Shown piece by piece: positions 51,591 to 61,378 of a stretch of 64,000 bases of DNA. Numbering within the stretch: the stretch's first letter is position 1; the number at the start of each line of letters is the position of its first letter. Made by a program: the position numbers and the translations under genes. The notes beneath the pieces were generated by a model. That model was given only the letters and a program-made list of their open reading frames with translations, searched no databases and was not told the origin of the DNA. The DNA is from Citrobacter farmeri (GTDB lineage: Bacteria > Pseudomonadota > Gammaproteobacteria > Enterobacterales > Enterobacteriaceae): positions 4,811,914 through 4,875,913 of the forward strand of contig NZ_CP077291.1 in the NCBI RefSeq assembly GCF_019048065.1. Direction: 5' to 3'.

Positions 51591-52520
51591 ATGACGACGA
51601 AAAAAGCTGATTACATTTGGTCCAATGGCGAGATGGTTCGTTGGGAAGACGCGAAAGTTCACGTGATGTCCCACGCACTGCACTACGGTACGTCTGTCTT
51701 TGAAGGCATCCGTTGCTATGACTCGCACAAAGGCCCGGTGGTGTTCCGTCATCGCGAACACATGCAACGCCTGCATGATTCAGCCAAAATTTACCGTTTC
51801 CCGGTCTCTCAGAGCGTGGATGAGCTGATGGAAGCTTGCCGTGCGGTGATCCGTAAAAACAACCTGACCAGCGCCTATATTCGTCCGCTGGTGTTTGTTG
51901 GCGATGTGGGGATGGGCGTGAATCCCCCTCCAGGATACACCACTGACGTCATTATCGCCGCGTTCCCGTGGGGCGCGTACCTGGGTGCCGAAGCGCTGGA
52001 ACAAGGGATCGATGCAATGGTTTCCTCATGGAACCGTGCCGCGCCAAACACAATCCCGACCGCAGCAAAAGCGGGGGGTAACTACCTCTCGTCACTGCTG
52101 GTTGGAAGCGAAGCGCGTCGTCATGGCTATCAGGAAGGCATCGCGCTGGATGTGAATGGTTACATTTCTGAAGGTGCAGGTGAAAACTTGTTTGAAGTGA
52201 AAGACGGTGTGCTGTTTACCCCGCCGTTTACCTCTTCCGCGCTGCCGGGGATCACCCGTGACGCCATCATCAAACTGGCGAAAGATCTGGGAATTGAAGT
52301 CCGCGAGCAGGTTCTGTCCCGCGAATCCCTGTATCTGGCAGATGAAGTGTTCATGTCCGGCACAGCGGCGGAAATCACTCCGGTTCGCAGCGTTGACGGT
52401 ATCCAGGTGGGTGAAGGCCGCTGTGGTCCGGTCACCAAACGCATCCAGCAAGCGTTCTTCGGCCTGTTTACCGGCGAAACCGAGGACAAATGGGGCTGGT
52501 TGGATCAGGTTAATTCATAA
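51591..52520 (+). CDS. ilvE: Branched-chain amino acid aminotransferase
   Basis: PLP enzyme (fold type IV) for the last step of valine, leucine and isoleucine synthesis. The 309 residues match E. coli. The PLP lysine is Lys160 in PTAAKAGGNY. The sequence is near-identical from DYIWSNGEMVRW to the C-terminus WLDQVNS. It is the third structural gene of the operon, and a hairpin separates it from ilvD. Confidence 0.98.
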   Translation: MTTKKADYIWSNGEMVRWEDAKVHVMSHALHYGTSVFEGIRCYDSHKGPVVFRHREHMQRLHDSAKIYRFPVSQSVDELMEACRAVIRKNNLTSAYIRPLVFVGDVGMGVNPPPGYTTDVIIAAFPWGAYLGAEALEQGIDAMVSSWNRAAPNTIPTAAKAGGNYLSSLLVGSEARRHGYQEGIALDVNGYISEGAGENLFEVKDGVLFTPPFTSSALPGITRDAIIKLAKDLGIEVREQVLSRESLYLADEVFMSGTAAEITPVRSVDGIQVGEGRCGPVTKRIQQAFFGLFTGETEDKWGWLDQVNS

Positions 52521-52532
52521 TTAAAGAAAAAT

Positions 52533-52552
52533 GGGACGGCACGCACCGTCCC
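52533..52552 (+). other. Hairpin between ilvE and ilvD
   Basis: GGGACGG (52533-52539) pairs with CCGTCCC (52546-52552), followed only by GTTTTA. It may be a weak internal terminator or an mRNA stability element reducing ilvD-ilvA expression. Confidence 0.55.
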
Positions 52553-52585
52553 GTTTTACAGACAGACACCAGGAGTAAATAACGC

Positions 52586-54436
52586 ATGCCTAAGTACCGT
52601 TCCGCCACCACCACTCATGGCCGCAATATGGCAGGAGCCCGCGCGCTGTGGCGCGCAACAGGAATGACCGATGCCGATTTTGGCAAACCGATCATTGCCG
52701 TCGTGAACTCATTCACCCAGTTTGTACCAGGGCACGTGCATTTGCGCGATCTCGGTAAACTGGTTGCTGAACAAATTGAAGCATCGGGTGGGGTGGCTAA
52801 AGAGTTCAACACCATTGCAGTGGATGATGGTATCGCCATGGGCCACGGGGGCATGCTTTATTCACTACCGTCGCGCGAACTGATCGCTGATTCGGTGGAA
52901 TACATGGTGAATGCCCATTGCGCCGATGCCATGGTTTGTATCTCCAACTGTGACAAAATCACCCCGGGGATGCTGATGGCCTCCCTGCGCCTGAATATTC
53001 CGGTGATCTTCGTTTCCGGCGGTCCGATGGAAGCCGGGAAAACCAAGCTTTCTGACAAAATCATCAAGCTCGATCTGGTTGATGCCATGATTCAAGGGGC
53101 GGACCCGAAAGTCTCTGACGATCAGAGCAATCAGGTTGAACGCTCCGCCTGCCCGACTTGCGGTTCCTGTTCCGGGATGTTTACCGCCAACTCGATGAAC
53201 TGCCTGACCGAAGCGCTGGGCCTGTCGCAGCCGGGGAATGGCTCGCTGCTGGCGACTCACGCCGACCGTAAGCAGTTGTTCCTCAACGCTGGTAAACGCA
53301 TTGTTGAGCTGACGAAACGTTACTACGAGCAGGATGATGCGTCCGCACTGCCGCGCAACATCGCCAGCAAAGCGGCGTTCGAAAACGCGATGACGCTGGA
53401 TATCGCGATGGGGGGATCCACCAACACCGTGCTGCACCTGCTGGCCGCAGCGCAGGAAGCGGAGATCGACTTCACGATGAGTGATATCGACAAGCTTTCC
53501 CGCAAAGTTCCGCAACTGTGTAAAGTGGCGCCGAGTACGCAGAAATATCACATGGAAGATGTTCACCGTGCGGGCGGCGTGCTGGGAATTCTGGGCGAAC
53601 TGGATCGCGCAAGCCTGTTGAACCGGGACGTGAAAAACGTGCTGGGGCTGACACTGCCGCAAACCCTTGAGCAATATGACATCACGGTGACACAAGATGA
53701 CGCCGTGAAGCAGATGTTCCGTGCGGGTCCGGCGGGTATTCGCACCACCGAAGCGTTCTCGCAGGATTGTCGTTGGGACTCGCTGGATGACGATCGCGCC
53801 GAAGGTTGTATCCGTTCGCTGGAACACGCCTACAGCAAAGACGGTGGTCTGGCGGTACTTTACGGTAACTTCGCGGAAAATGGCTGCATTGTCAAAACCG
53901 CTGGCGTGGATGACAGCATTCTGAAATTTACAGGCCCAGCCAAAGTGTACGAAAGCCAGGATGAAGCGGTTGATGCGATCCTCGGCGGTAAAGTGGTAGA
54001 AGGTGACGTGGTCGTGATCCGCTACGAAGGACCAAAAGGCGGACCGGGGATGCAGGAAATGCTTTACCCCACGACCTTCCTCAAATCGATGGGCCTCGGC
54101 AAAGCGTGCGCACTGGTCACTGACGGGCGTTTCTCTGGGGGTACCTCTGGTCTCTCCATTGGTCACGTTTCACCGGAAGCGGCCAGCGGCGGTAATATCG
54201 CGATCATTGAAGACGGCGACATGATTGCGATTGATATTCCAAACCGTGGCATTCAGCTGCAACTGAGCGATGCGGAAATTGCTGCCCGTCGTGAAGCGCA
54301 GGAAGCTCGCGGCGACAAAGCCTGGACACCGAAAGATCGTCAGCGTCAGGTTTCGTTTGCGCTTCGCGCCTATGCGAGTCTTGCGACCAGCGCCGATAAA
54401 GGCGCGGTACGCGATAAATCGAAACTGGGAGGCTGA
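52586..54436 (+). CDS. ilvD: Dihydroxy-acid dehydratase
   Basis: Iron-sulfur enzyme that dehydrates dihydroxyisovalerate and dihydroxymethylvalerate. The 616 residues match E. coli. The cluster ligands are visible: Cys122 in [11 protein letters not shown] and Cys195 in [10 protein letters not shown] (Cys189, 192 and 195). The C-terminal swivelling domain ends KDKSKLGG-like (RDKSKLGG). The stop overlaps or abuts the ilvA start, implying coupled translation. Confidence 0.98.
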   Translation: MPKYRSATTTHGRNMAGARALWRATGMTDADFGKPIIAVVNSFTQFVPGHVHLRDLGKLVAEQIEASGGVAKEFNTIAVDDGIAMGHGGMLYSLPSRELIADSVEYMVNAHCADAMVCISNCDKITPGMLMASLRLNIPVIFVSGGPMEAGKTKLSDKIIKLDLVDAMIQGADPKVSDDQSNQVERSACPTCGSCSGMFTANSMNCLTEALGLSQPGNGSLLATHADRKQLFLNAGKRIVELTKRYYEQDDASALPRNIASKAAFENAMTLDIAMGGSTNTVLHLLAAAQEAEIDFTMSDIDKLSRKVPQLCKVAPSTQKYHMEDVHRAGGVLGILGELDRASLLNRDVKNVLGLTLPQTLEQYDITVTQDDAVKQMFRAGPAGIRTTEAFSQDCRWDSLDDDRAEGCIRSLEHAYSKDGGLAVLYGNFAENGCIVKTAGVDDSILKFTGPAKVYESQDEAVDAILGGKVVEGDVVVIRYEGPKGGPGMQEMLYPTTFLKSMGLGKACALVTDGRFSGGTSGLSIGHVSPEAASGGNIAIIEDGDMIAIDIPNRGIQLQLSDAEIAARREAQEARGDKAWTPKDRQRQVSFALRAYASLATSADKGAVRDKSKLGG

Positions 54437-54438
54437 TG

Positions 54439-55983
54439 ATGGCCGAATCACAACCTCTGTCAGCTGCCCCGGAAGGGGCAGAATATCTGCGTGCGGTGCT
54501 CCGCGCGCCGGTATACGAAGCGGCGCAGGTGACGCCGCTGCAAAAAATGGAAAAACTGTCGTCGCGCCTTGATAACGTGATTCTTGTGAAGCGTGAAGAC
54601 CGGCAGCCGGTTCACAGCTTCAAGCTTCGCGGCGCTTACGCGATGATGGCAGGGCTGACTGAGGCGCAAAAAGCCCATGGGGTGATCACTGCGTCTGCGG
54701 GTAACCACGCCCAGGGCGTGGCGTTCTCTTCCGCTCGTCTGGGTGTGAAGGCGCTGATCGTGATGCCTGTTGCGACGGCGGATATCAAAGTCGATGCTGT
54801 TCGTGGCTTTGGTGGTGAAGTATTGCTGTATGGCGCAAACTTTGATGAAGCAAAAGCGAAAGCGATTGAACTGTCGCAGCAGCAGGGCTTTACCTGGGTT
54901 CCACCGTTCGATCACCCAATGGTGATCGCCGGTCAGGGGACGCTGGCGCTGGAGTTGCTCCAACAGGATGCCCATCTCGATCGCGTGTTTGTGCCGGTCG
55001 GCGGCGGCGGTCTGGCGGCAGGCGTTGCGGTCCTGATTAAACAATTGATGCCGCAAATCAAAGTCATTGCGGTGGAAGCAGAAGACTCCGCCTGTCTGAA
55101 AGCGGCGCTGGAGGCGGGCCATCCGGTTGATCTTCCTCGCGTCGGCCTGTTTGCAGAAGGCGTGGCGGTGAAGCGCATTGGGGATGAAACCTTCCGTCTT
55201 TGTCAGGAGTATCTCGACGATATCATCACCGTGGATAGTGATGCGATATGTGCGGCGATGAAAGACCTGTTCGAAGATGTGCGTGCAGTGGCGGAGCCTT
55301 CCGGCGCGCTGGCGCTGGCGGGAATGAAAAAGTACATCGCCCAGCACAACATTCGCGGCGAACGCCTGGCGCATATTCTTTCCGGCGCTAACGTTAATTT
55401 CCATGGTCTGCGCTACGTTTCCGAGCGTTGCGAGTTGGGCGAACAACGTGAAGCGCTACTGGCGGTAACTATCCCGGAAGAAAAAGGCAGCTTCCTGAAG
55501 TTTTGCCAGTTGCTGGGCGGTCGTTCAGTCACCGAATTTAACTATCGCTTTGCCGATGATAAGAATGCCTGCATTTTTGTCGGCGTTCGGTTAAGCAGGG
55601 GGATGGAAGAACGTACCGGGATCCTGAATCTGCTGCGCGACGGCGGCTATAGCGTGGTCGATCTCTCCGATGACGAAATGGCGAAACTGCACGTGCGTTA
55701 CATGGTTGGCGGGCGTCCCTCTAAGCCGCTACAGGAGCGTTTATTCAGTTTTGAGTTTCCGGAATCTCCGGGCGCGCTGCTTAAGTTTTTGCATACGCTG
55801 GGCACCCACTGGAATATCTCATTGTTCCATTATCGCAGCCACGGTACGGACTATGGCCGCGTACTGGCAGCGTTTGAACTGGGCGAGCACGAACCTGATT
55901 TCGAAACACGACTGCAAGAACTGGGCTATGAGTGTCACGACGAAACAAATAACCCGGCATTCCGCTTTTTTCTCGCGGGTTAA
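54439..55983 (+). CDS. ilvA: Biosynthetic threonine deaminase
   Basis: PLP enzyme converting threonine to 2-oxobutyrate, the committed step to isoleucine, feedback-inhibited by isoleucine. From the second of two adjacent ATGs (54436 and 54439) it has 514 residues, as in E. coli. The PLP lysine is Lys62 in SFKLRGAY, the phosphate-binding loop is GGGGLAAG, and two C-terminal ACT-like regulatory domains start at about residue 340. It is the last gene of ilvLXGMEDA; a REP unit follows. Confidence 0.98.
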   Translation: MAESQPLSAAPEGAEYLRAVLRAPVYEAAQVTPLQKMEKLSSRLDNVILVKREDRQPVHSFKLRGAYAMMAGLTEAQKAHGVITASAGNHAQGVAFSSARLGVKALIVMPVATADIKVDAVRGFGGEVLLYGANFDEAKAKAIELSQQQGFTWVPPFDHPMVIAGQGTLALELLQQDAHLDRVFVPVGGGGLAAGVAVLIKQLMPQIKVIAVEAEDSACLKAALEAGHPVDLPRVGLFAEGVAVKRIGDETFRLCQEYLDDIITVDSDAICAAMKDLFEDVRAVAEPSGALALAGMKKYIAQHNIRGERLAHILSGANVNFHGLRYVSERCELGEQREALLAVTIPEEKGSFLKFCQLLGGRSVTEFNYRFADDKNACIFVGVRLSRGMEERTGILNLLRDGGYSVVDLSDDEMAKLHVRYMVGGRPSKPLQERLFSFEFPESPGALLKFLHTLGTHWNISLFHYRSHGTDYGRVLAAFELGEHEPDFETRLQELGYECHDETNNPAFRFFLAG

Positions 55984-55997
55984 GTTGGTTGGCATGA

Positions 55998-56032
55998 GCC
56001 GGATGGCGCTGTGATTTGCGCCGCCATCCGGC
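55998..56032. repeat. Single REP palindrome after ilvA
   Basis: GCCGGATGGCG (55998-56008) and CGCCATCCGGC (56022-56032) are perfect 11-bp arms with a 13-base loop, 14 bases after the ilvA stop and 22 bases before the DUF2461 gene. It likely ends or protects the ilv message. Confidence 0.85.
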
Positions 56033-56054
56033 AATGATTGATTGAGGCAAGCAG

Positions 56055-56756
56055 ATGGCTGGACGCTTTCAGGGATTTGCGCAGGAAGGGCTGACGTTTC
56101 TTCAGCAGGTAAAAATTGAAAACGATAAAACGTGGTTCGAGGAGCACCGTTTTATTTACGATCGCAGCATACTCACGCCGTTTCGGGCGCTGGTGGATGA
56201 CTTAGCGCCGGTGATGTCAGAAATTGATCCGCTGCTGGAAACCCGTTCCGCCATCGGCAAAACGCTATCGCGTATTCATCGTGATACCCGTTTTTCCCAT
56301 GACAAATCGCTTTACCGCAGCCGGATGTGGCTGACCTTCAAACGTTCAGCCAAAAACTGGACCGATGCCCCCGCGTATTTTTTTGAAATCAGCCCGGATA
56401 CGTTGCGTTACGGACTGGGATATTACAGCGCCAGTAAGCCGACGATGGATCTGTTTCGCCATACGCTAAAGCAGCGGCCTACGCAGTTTCTGGAAGTGGC
56501 TGACTGTTGTCGGGCGCCGTTTGAGCTGGTGGGGGAGCGCTATAAGCGACTGCTGGTAAAGGATCTTGATCCGACGATTTCTGACTGGTATCACCGTAAA
56601 TCCTTTGCGGCAATGGCAACGGATACCGACGTGGAAAAACTCTTCCGCGCCGATCTGGTGACGCTGCTGGCAAACGGCTTCCGCCAACTGGAGCCGTTGT
56701 ACCAGTGGTTAATGCAGGTGGAAACCCTGAAGCAAATTGACCCCGCGGATCTGTAA
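56055..56756 (+). CDS. DUF2461 (TIGR02453-type) protein of unknown function
   Basis: A 233-residue soluble protein with no signal peptide. The family is recognisable from FLQQVKIENDKTWFEEHR near the N-terminus, the RIHRDTRFSHDKSLYRSRMWL segment in the middle and GYYSASKP. No enzyme motif is evident, and the family has no established function that I know. AGGCAAGCAG lies before the ATG, a weak ribosome site. It follows ilvA on the same strand after a REP unit and is convergent with ilvY, with 3 bases between stops. I recall no gene here in E. coli K-12. Confidence 0.88.
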   Translation: MAGRFQGFAQEGLTFLQQVKIENDKTWFEEHRFIYDRSILTPFRALVDDLAPVMSEIDPLLETRSAIGKTLSRIHRDTRFSHDKSLYRSRMWLTFKRSAKNWTDAPAYFFEISPDTLRYGLGYYSASKPTMDLFRHTLKQRPTQFLEVADCCRAPFELVGERYKRLLVKDLDPTISDWYHRKSFAAMATDTDVEKLFRADLVTLLANGFRQLEPLYQWLMQVETLKQIDPADL

Positions 56757-56759
56757 CCG

Positions 56760-57668
56760 TTACCGACCTTCGTCGATTTTCCTCTCAAGAACGATTTTCC
56801 AGAAGGCATCAATGAGCGGCTCATGCAGCCGCTTTTTCGGCGCACAGACGCCCAGCTCAAACGGCGTTTTCTCATCGCTACGTTCCAGAATCATCACGCG
56901 ATTGCGCACCGGTTCGGGGCTATTTTCCAGCACCACTTCAGGCAGCAACGCCACGCCGCAGCCGAGAGCCACCATCGACACCATCGCTTCATGACCGCCC
57001 ACGGTGGCGTAAATTTGCGGATTGCTGATTTTATGGCGACGGAACCACAGTTCAATGCGGCGACGCACGGGTCCTTGATCGGCCATGATGAATGGCACAG
57101 TAGACCAGTCGGGTTTCTCCACCGAAACCTGATTGCGTACCGGGCAGGGCAGCGCCGGGGCGATTAGCACAACCGCCAGATTTTCCAGCATCGAAAACGC
57201 CACCGCGCCGGGCAGTGTCTCCGGCTTTCCGGCAATCGCCAGATCCGCTTCGCCGGTCACCACTTTTTCCATTGCATCGGCGGCATCGCCGGTGGTGAGT
57301 TTTATTTCTACCGAGGGATGCTCAGCGCGAAATCTGTCGAGGATCGGCGGCAGATGGCTATAGGCTGCCGTAACCGAACAGAAGATATGCAATTCACCCG
57401 ACAACGACGGGCCTTGCTGATCGAGAGTGTGGCGCAATTGCTGATACTGCAACAGCGTCTGTTGGGCAAACGTTCGTAGTTCTTCACCCGCTTCTGTCAA
57501 CGTGACCGTGCGATTATCGCGGACAAACAGCGGTTGGCCGAGGTCCTCTTCCAGCCGCTGAATTTGCCGGGAAAGCGTTGAGGGGCTGACGTGCATGGCC
57601 CGCGCGCTGCGGCCAAAGTGACGGCTTTCCGCCAGATGCAGGAACATTTTCAGATCGCGTAAATCCAC
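56760..57668 (-). CDS. ilvY: LysR-type activator of ilvC, IlvY
   Basis: Activates the divergent ilvC when acetolactate or acetohydroxybutyrate accumulates. I favour the GTG at 57668 (302 residues, MDLRDLKMFLHL), since a GTG three codons earlier would lie almost on top of AAGGAG. The helix-turn-helix is SRHFGRSARAMHVSPSTLSR (about 15-34), with the effector domain behind it. The C-terminus (KIVLERKIDEGR) is a few residues longer than in E. coli. Its stop is 3 bases from the convergent DUF2461 gene. Confidence 0.95.
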   Translation of the reverse strand: MDLRDLKMFLHLAESRHFGRSARAMHVSPSTLSRQIQRLEEDLGQPLFVRDNRTVTLTEAGEELRTFAQQTLLQYQQLRHTLDQQGPSLSGELHIFCSVTAAYSHLPPILDRFRAEHPSVEIKLTTGDAADAMEKVVTGEADLAIAGKPETLPGAVAFSMLENLAVVLIAPALPCPVRNQVSVEKPDWSTVPFIMADQGPVRRRIELWFRRHKISNPQIYATVGGHEAMVSMVALGCGVALLPEVVLENSPEPVRNRVMILERSDEKTPFELGVCAPKKRLHEPLIDAFWKIVLERKIDEGR

Positions 57669-57691
57669 GGATTTCACTCTCCTTTTTTATA

Positions 57692-57706
57692 TTGCAAATT
57701 TTGCAA
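57692..57706. promoter_or_regulatory. Candidate IlvY operator in the ilvY-ilvC gap
   Basis: TTGCAAATTTTGCAA has 7-bp arms around one base and fits the LysR T-N11-A-like operator style. It lies 24 bases before the ilvY start. A second, weaker TTTCCGCAATAAATTTCC-like site lies at about 57730-57747, nearer ilvC. E. coli has two adjacent IlvY operators in this gap. Confidence 0.65.
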
Positions 57707-57820
57707 CGTGATGTTGTGAATATATCAATTTCCGCAATAAATTTCCTGTTGTACTGTGGAGTCATTCTCGCTGAAAGGCGAACCGAACAATAAGACAGTA
57801 CAACATCACGAGGAATCACC

Positions 57821-59296
57821 ATGGCTAACTACTTCAACACACTGAATCTGCGTCAGCAGCTGGCGCAACTGGGTAAATGTCGCTTTATGGGCCGCGACGA
57901 ATTTGCCGATGGCGCGAGCTACCTTCAGGGTAAGAAAGTGGTCATCGTTGGCTGTGGTGCGCAGGGTCTGAACCAGGGCCTGAACATGCGTGATTCCGGT
58001 CTGGATATCTCCTACGCGTTACGTAAAGAGGCGATTGCTGAGAAGCGCGCGTCGTGGCGTAAAGCGACTGAAAATGGCTTCAAAGTCGGTACGTACGAAG
58101 AGCTGATCCCGCAGGCAGATCTGGTGGTTAACCTGACGCCGGACAAACAGCACTCCGACGTGGTGCGTTCCGTACAACCGCTGATGAAAGATGGCGCGGC
58201 TCTGGGTTACTCTCACGGCTTCAACATTGTTGAAGTGGGCGAGCAGATCCGTAAAGACATCACCGTAGTGATGGTGGCGCCGAAGTGTCCGGGTACCGAA
58301 GTGCGTGAAGAGTACAAACGTGGTTTCGGTGTGCCAACGCTGATCGCCGTTCACCCGGAAAACGATCCGAAAGGCGAAGGCATGGCGATTGCGAAAGCCT
58401 GGGCAGCAGCCACCGGTGGTCACCGTGCGGGCGTGCTGGAATCGTCTTTCGTTGCGGAAGTGAAATCGGACCTGATGGGCGAGCAGACTATTCTGTGCGG
58501 TATGCTGCAAGCGGGTTCTTTGCTGTGCTTCGATAAGCTGGTGGAAGAGGGTACCGATCCGGCCTATGCCGAGAAGCTGATTCAGTTCGGCTGGGAAACC
58601 ATCACCGAAGCGCTGAAGCAGGGCGGTATCACGTTGATGATGGATCGTCTGTCCAACCCGGCGAAACTGCGCGCTTATGCACTCTCCGAACAGCTGAAAG
58701 AAATTATGGCACCGTTGTTCCAGAAACACATGGACGACATCATCTCCGGTGAATTCTCTTCCGGCATGATGGCGGACTGGGCGAATGACGATAAGAAACT
58801 GCTGACCTGGCGTGAAGAGACCGGCAAAACCGCGTTTGAAACCGCCCCGCAGTTTGACGGTAAAATCGGCGAGCAGGAGTACTTCGATAAAGGCGTACTG
58901 ATGATCGCAATGGTGAAAGCGGGCGTTGAGCTGGCGTTTGAAACCATGGTCGATTCCGGCATCATTGAAGAATCCGCGTACTACGAATCCCTGCACGAGC
59001 TGCCGCTGATTGCGAACACCATCGCCCGTAAGCGTCTGTACGAAATGAACGTGGTCATTTCTGATACTGCAGAATATGGTAACTACCTGTTCTCTTACGC
59101 TTGCGTACCGCTGCTGAAAGAGTTCATGACTACGCTGCAGACCGGCGACCTGGGTAAAGCGATTGCTGAAGGCGCAGTGGATAACGCTCAGTTGCGCGAT
59201 GTGAACGAAGCTATCCGTAGCCACGCTATCGAGCAGGTTGGTAAGAAACTCCGCGGCTATATGACGGATATGAAGCGCATTGCCGTTGCGGGTTAA
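57821..59296 (+). CDS. ilvC: Ketol-acid reductoisomerase (class II)
   Basis: NADPH-dependent isomeroreductase acting after acetolactate synthase. The 491 residues are the long class II form, as in E. coli. The Rossmann loop VGCGAQG is at 43-49. The duplicated C-terminal knotted domain is present, with metal-ligand acidic residues in the [12 protein letters not shown] region. AGGAAT precedes the ATG by about 7 bases. It is transcribed alone and induced through IlvY. Confidence 0.98.
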   Translation: MANYFNTLNLRQQLAQLGKCRFMGRDEFADGASYLQGKKVVIVGCGAQGLNQGLNMRDSGLDISYALRKEAIAEKRASWRKATENGFKVGTYEELIPQADLVVNLTPDKQHSDVVRSVQPLMKDGAALGYSHGFNIVEVGEQIRKDITVVMVAPKCPGTEVREEYKRGFGVPTLIAVHPENDPKGEGMAIAKAWAAATGGHRAGVLESSFVAEVKSDLMGEQTILCGMLQAGSLLCFDKLVEEGTDPAYAEKLIQFGWETITEALKQGGITLMMDRLSNPAKLRAYALSEQLKEIMAPLFQKHMDDIISGEFSSGMMADWANDDKKLLTWREETGKTAFETAPQFDGKIGEQEYFDKGVLMIAMVKAGVELAFETMVDSGIIEESAYYESLHELPLIANTIARKRLYEMNVVISDTAEYGNYLFSYACVPLLKEFMTTLQTGDLGKAIAEGAVDNAQLRDVNEAIRSHAIEQVGKKLRGYMTDMKRIAVAG

Positions 59297-59310
59297 GGCC
59301 TGAGTAGAAT

Positions 59311-59393
59311 TGCCGGATGGCGCTACGCTTATCCGGCCTACGAAACGGTCATTTTTTTGTAGGCCGGATAAGGCGTTTACGCCGTCATCCGGC
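59311..59393. repeat. REP pair after ilvC
   Basis: TGCCGGATGGCGCTACGC...ATCCGGCC (from 59311) and GGCCGGATAAGGCG...CATCCGGC (to 59393) face each other, 14 bases after the ilvC stop. Confidence 0.88.
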
Positions 59394-59428
59394 AAAAAAA
59401 GCCCAGAGTCTGAACGCTCTGGGCTTTT
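59394..59428. terminator. Bidirectional terminator between ilvC and ppiC
   Basis: GCCCAGAGTCTGAACGCTCTGGGC (59401-59424) is a GC-rich stem with As on its left (59394-59400) and Ts on its right (59425-59428). It can end both ilvC and ppiC transcripts. Confidence 0.9.
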
Positions 59429-59430
59429 GC

Positions 59431-59905
<475 letters not shown>

Positions 59906-60607
59906 ATGGACACAATGAAAAAAGCAGATTTTTCAGGCGACTGGCTTATCGGGTTAACGCAGGTTGTACATGACCCCCTGTTGTATGAACTCCTCAAATA
60001 CTGCCCGCTGGAGGTGATGCAACGCTGGCGTTTTGACGATATCGCTGGTGGCGCGCTGATTTGCCGTCAGGGCGAGGTTTGTCGACAGTTTTCACTGATT
60101 GTATCGGGTGAAGTGGATGTCTTTTACGAGGCTGAAGATGGTCGTCGTTATCGACAGGCGCATTACTGCAAAGGTGACATGCTGGGAGAGCTGGAGATAT
60201 TTGAGTCGCGGCAGTACATCTGCTCGGTGGTGGCCGTGGGTAATGTCCAACTGTTAAGTCTGTCACAGGAACATTTTAGTCGCTGGCTGGCGCTGGATAA
60301 TCATTTCAACCAGCGAATGTTGCGCTTCTTCAGTCAGCAATATTATCAGCTGTCGAAAAAGGCCAGTAGCGACAATTTATATTCACTGCACCAGCGGGTA
60401 TGCCAGGCATTATGGCAGCGATATCAACAAACGAAATCGACGTCTATTTTGCTGGATAAACAAAATCTGAGTCAGGAATTTGCAGCGACCACGCGCAGTA
60501 TTAACCGTATTTTGCACGATCTTAAATCATTGAAAATTATTGATAGCGATGGGGATCGTATTGTTCTGCTGGCTCCTGAAAAACTGAAGCAGGAGGCGGA
60601 GAGTTAA
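59906..60607 (+). CDS. Crp/Fnr-superfamily transcriptional regulator (YeiL-like)
   Basis: A 233-residue protein from the ATG at 59906, chosen because GGAGAGA precedes it; the frame is open 30 codons upstream without a good start. The N-terminal cyclic-nucleotide-binding fold is seen at about 45-130 (SLIVSGEVDVFYEAEDGR; GEL at 94-96). The Crp cAMP-contact Arg-Ser pair after GEL is missing (ESRQYICSV). The C-terminal helix-turn-helix is at about 187-209; its recognition helix, TTRSINRIL, lacks Crp's Arg180 and Glu181. So it probably binds another ligand and site. It is first in a three-gene unit with a nucleoside phosphorylase and a PnuC relative. Confidence 0.88.
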   Translation: MDTMKKADFSGDWLIGLTQVVHDPLLYELLKYCPLEVMQRWRFDDIAGGALICRQGEVCRQFSLIVSGEVDVFYEAEDGRRYRQAHYCKGDMLGELEIFESRQYICSVVAVGNVQLLSLSQEHFSRWLALDNHFNQRMLRFFSQQYYQLSKKASSDNLYSLHQRVCQALWQRYQQTKSTSILLDKQNLSQEFAATTRSINRILHDLKSLKIIDSDGDRIVLLAPEKLKQEAES

Positions 60608-60634
60608 GCGCCCTGGGGCGTAAGGAGACGAGAG

Positions 60635-61378
60635 ATGCAACCCCATATTCGATTAAGCAAAAGCATGACGAGGGCAAAGTATGCGCTGTTGCCTGGCGAT
60701 CCCGAACGGGTGGATCGAATAGTCCGTTTCCTTGATAACCCCGAAATGCTGGGGCAAAACCGGGAGTTTCGCGCGGCGCGTGGTGAGTATAAAGGCGTTG
60801 AAATTCTGGTGCTATCGACGGGAATAGGCGGGCCATCGACCGCGATTGCGGTTGAGGAGTTACGCCAGATTGGCATCGATACGCTGATCCGAATCGGAAG
60901 TTGTGGAGCATTGCAGGATACGCTGTCGCTGGGTGAGGTGATTATCGCTCACGGCGCGGTTGCGGATGATGGCACCAGTAAAACCTATGCGCCAGCCAGT
61001 TATCCGGCATGTGCGGATCCGCAACTCACGGCAACGCTGATGCAACTGGCGTTGCAAATGAACATTCCTGTTCGCTGTGGACTGGTACGCAGCCACGACA
61101 GTTTTTACACCGATCGCGAGGCTGACCTGGATGCCGAATGGTCCGCCCGCGGTATTCTTGGCGCAGATATGGAGACGGCCGCCCTGATGGTGGTCGGCGC
61201 ATTACGCGGGTTGCGTACGGCGTCGTTACTCAATGTGGTTGTCGCCCATAACGGCTGTCTGGACAGCAGCATCAATAATTATGTGCAACAAGAAACGCTG
61301 TGTCAGCAGGGTGAAGTTCATCAGATTTCCCTGGCGCTACAGGCCATTTACTTCGACAGTCAGCAAGGAGAGCAATGA
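60635..61378 (+). CDS. Nucleoside phosphorylase, uridine phosphorylase-like, probably altered specificity
   Basis: A 247-residue NP-I family enzyme. Phosphate- and ribose-site motifs are intact: GDPER (21-25), STGIGGPSTAIAVEEL (61-76), RIGSCG (86-91) and ADMETAAL (177-184). The base site differs from E. coli Udp: after SFY (156-158) the uracil-binding Gln166 and Arg168 correspond to Arg161 and Ala163, and the insertion that follows in Udp is absent. The catalytic Asp region of purine phosphorylases is also not seen. It therefore probably cleaves a nucleoside other than uridine. AAGGAG precedes the ATG. It overlaps or abuts the pnuC-like gene. Confidence 0.88.
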   Translation: MQPHIRLSKSMTRAKYALLPGDPERVDRIVRFLDNPEMLGQNREFRAARGEYKGVEILVLSTGIGGPSTAIAVEELRQIGIDTLIRIGSCGALQDTLSLGEVIIAHGAVADDGTSKTYAPASYPACADPQLTATLMQLALQMNIPVRCGLVRSHDSFYTDREADLDAEWSARGILGADMETAALMVVGALRGLRTASLLNVVVAHNGCLDSSINNYVQQETLCQQGEVHQISLALQAIYFDSQQGEQ

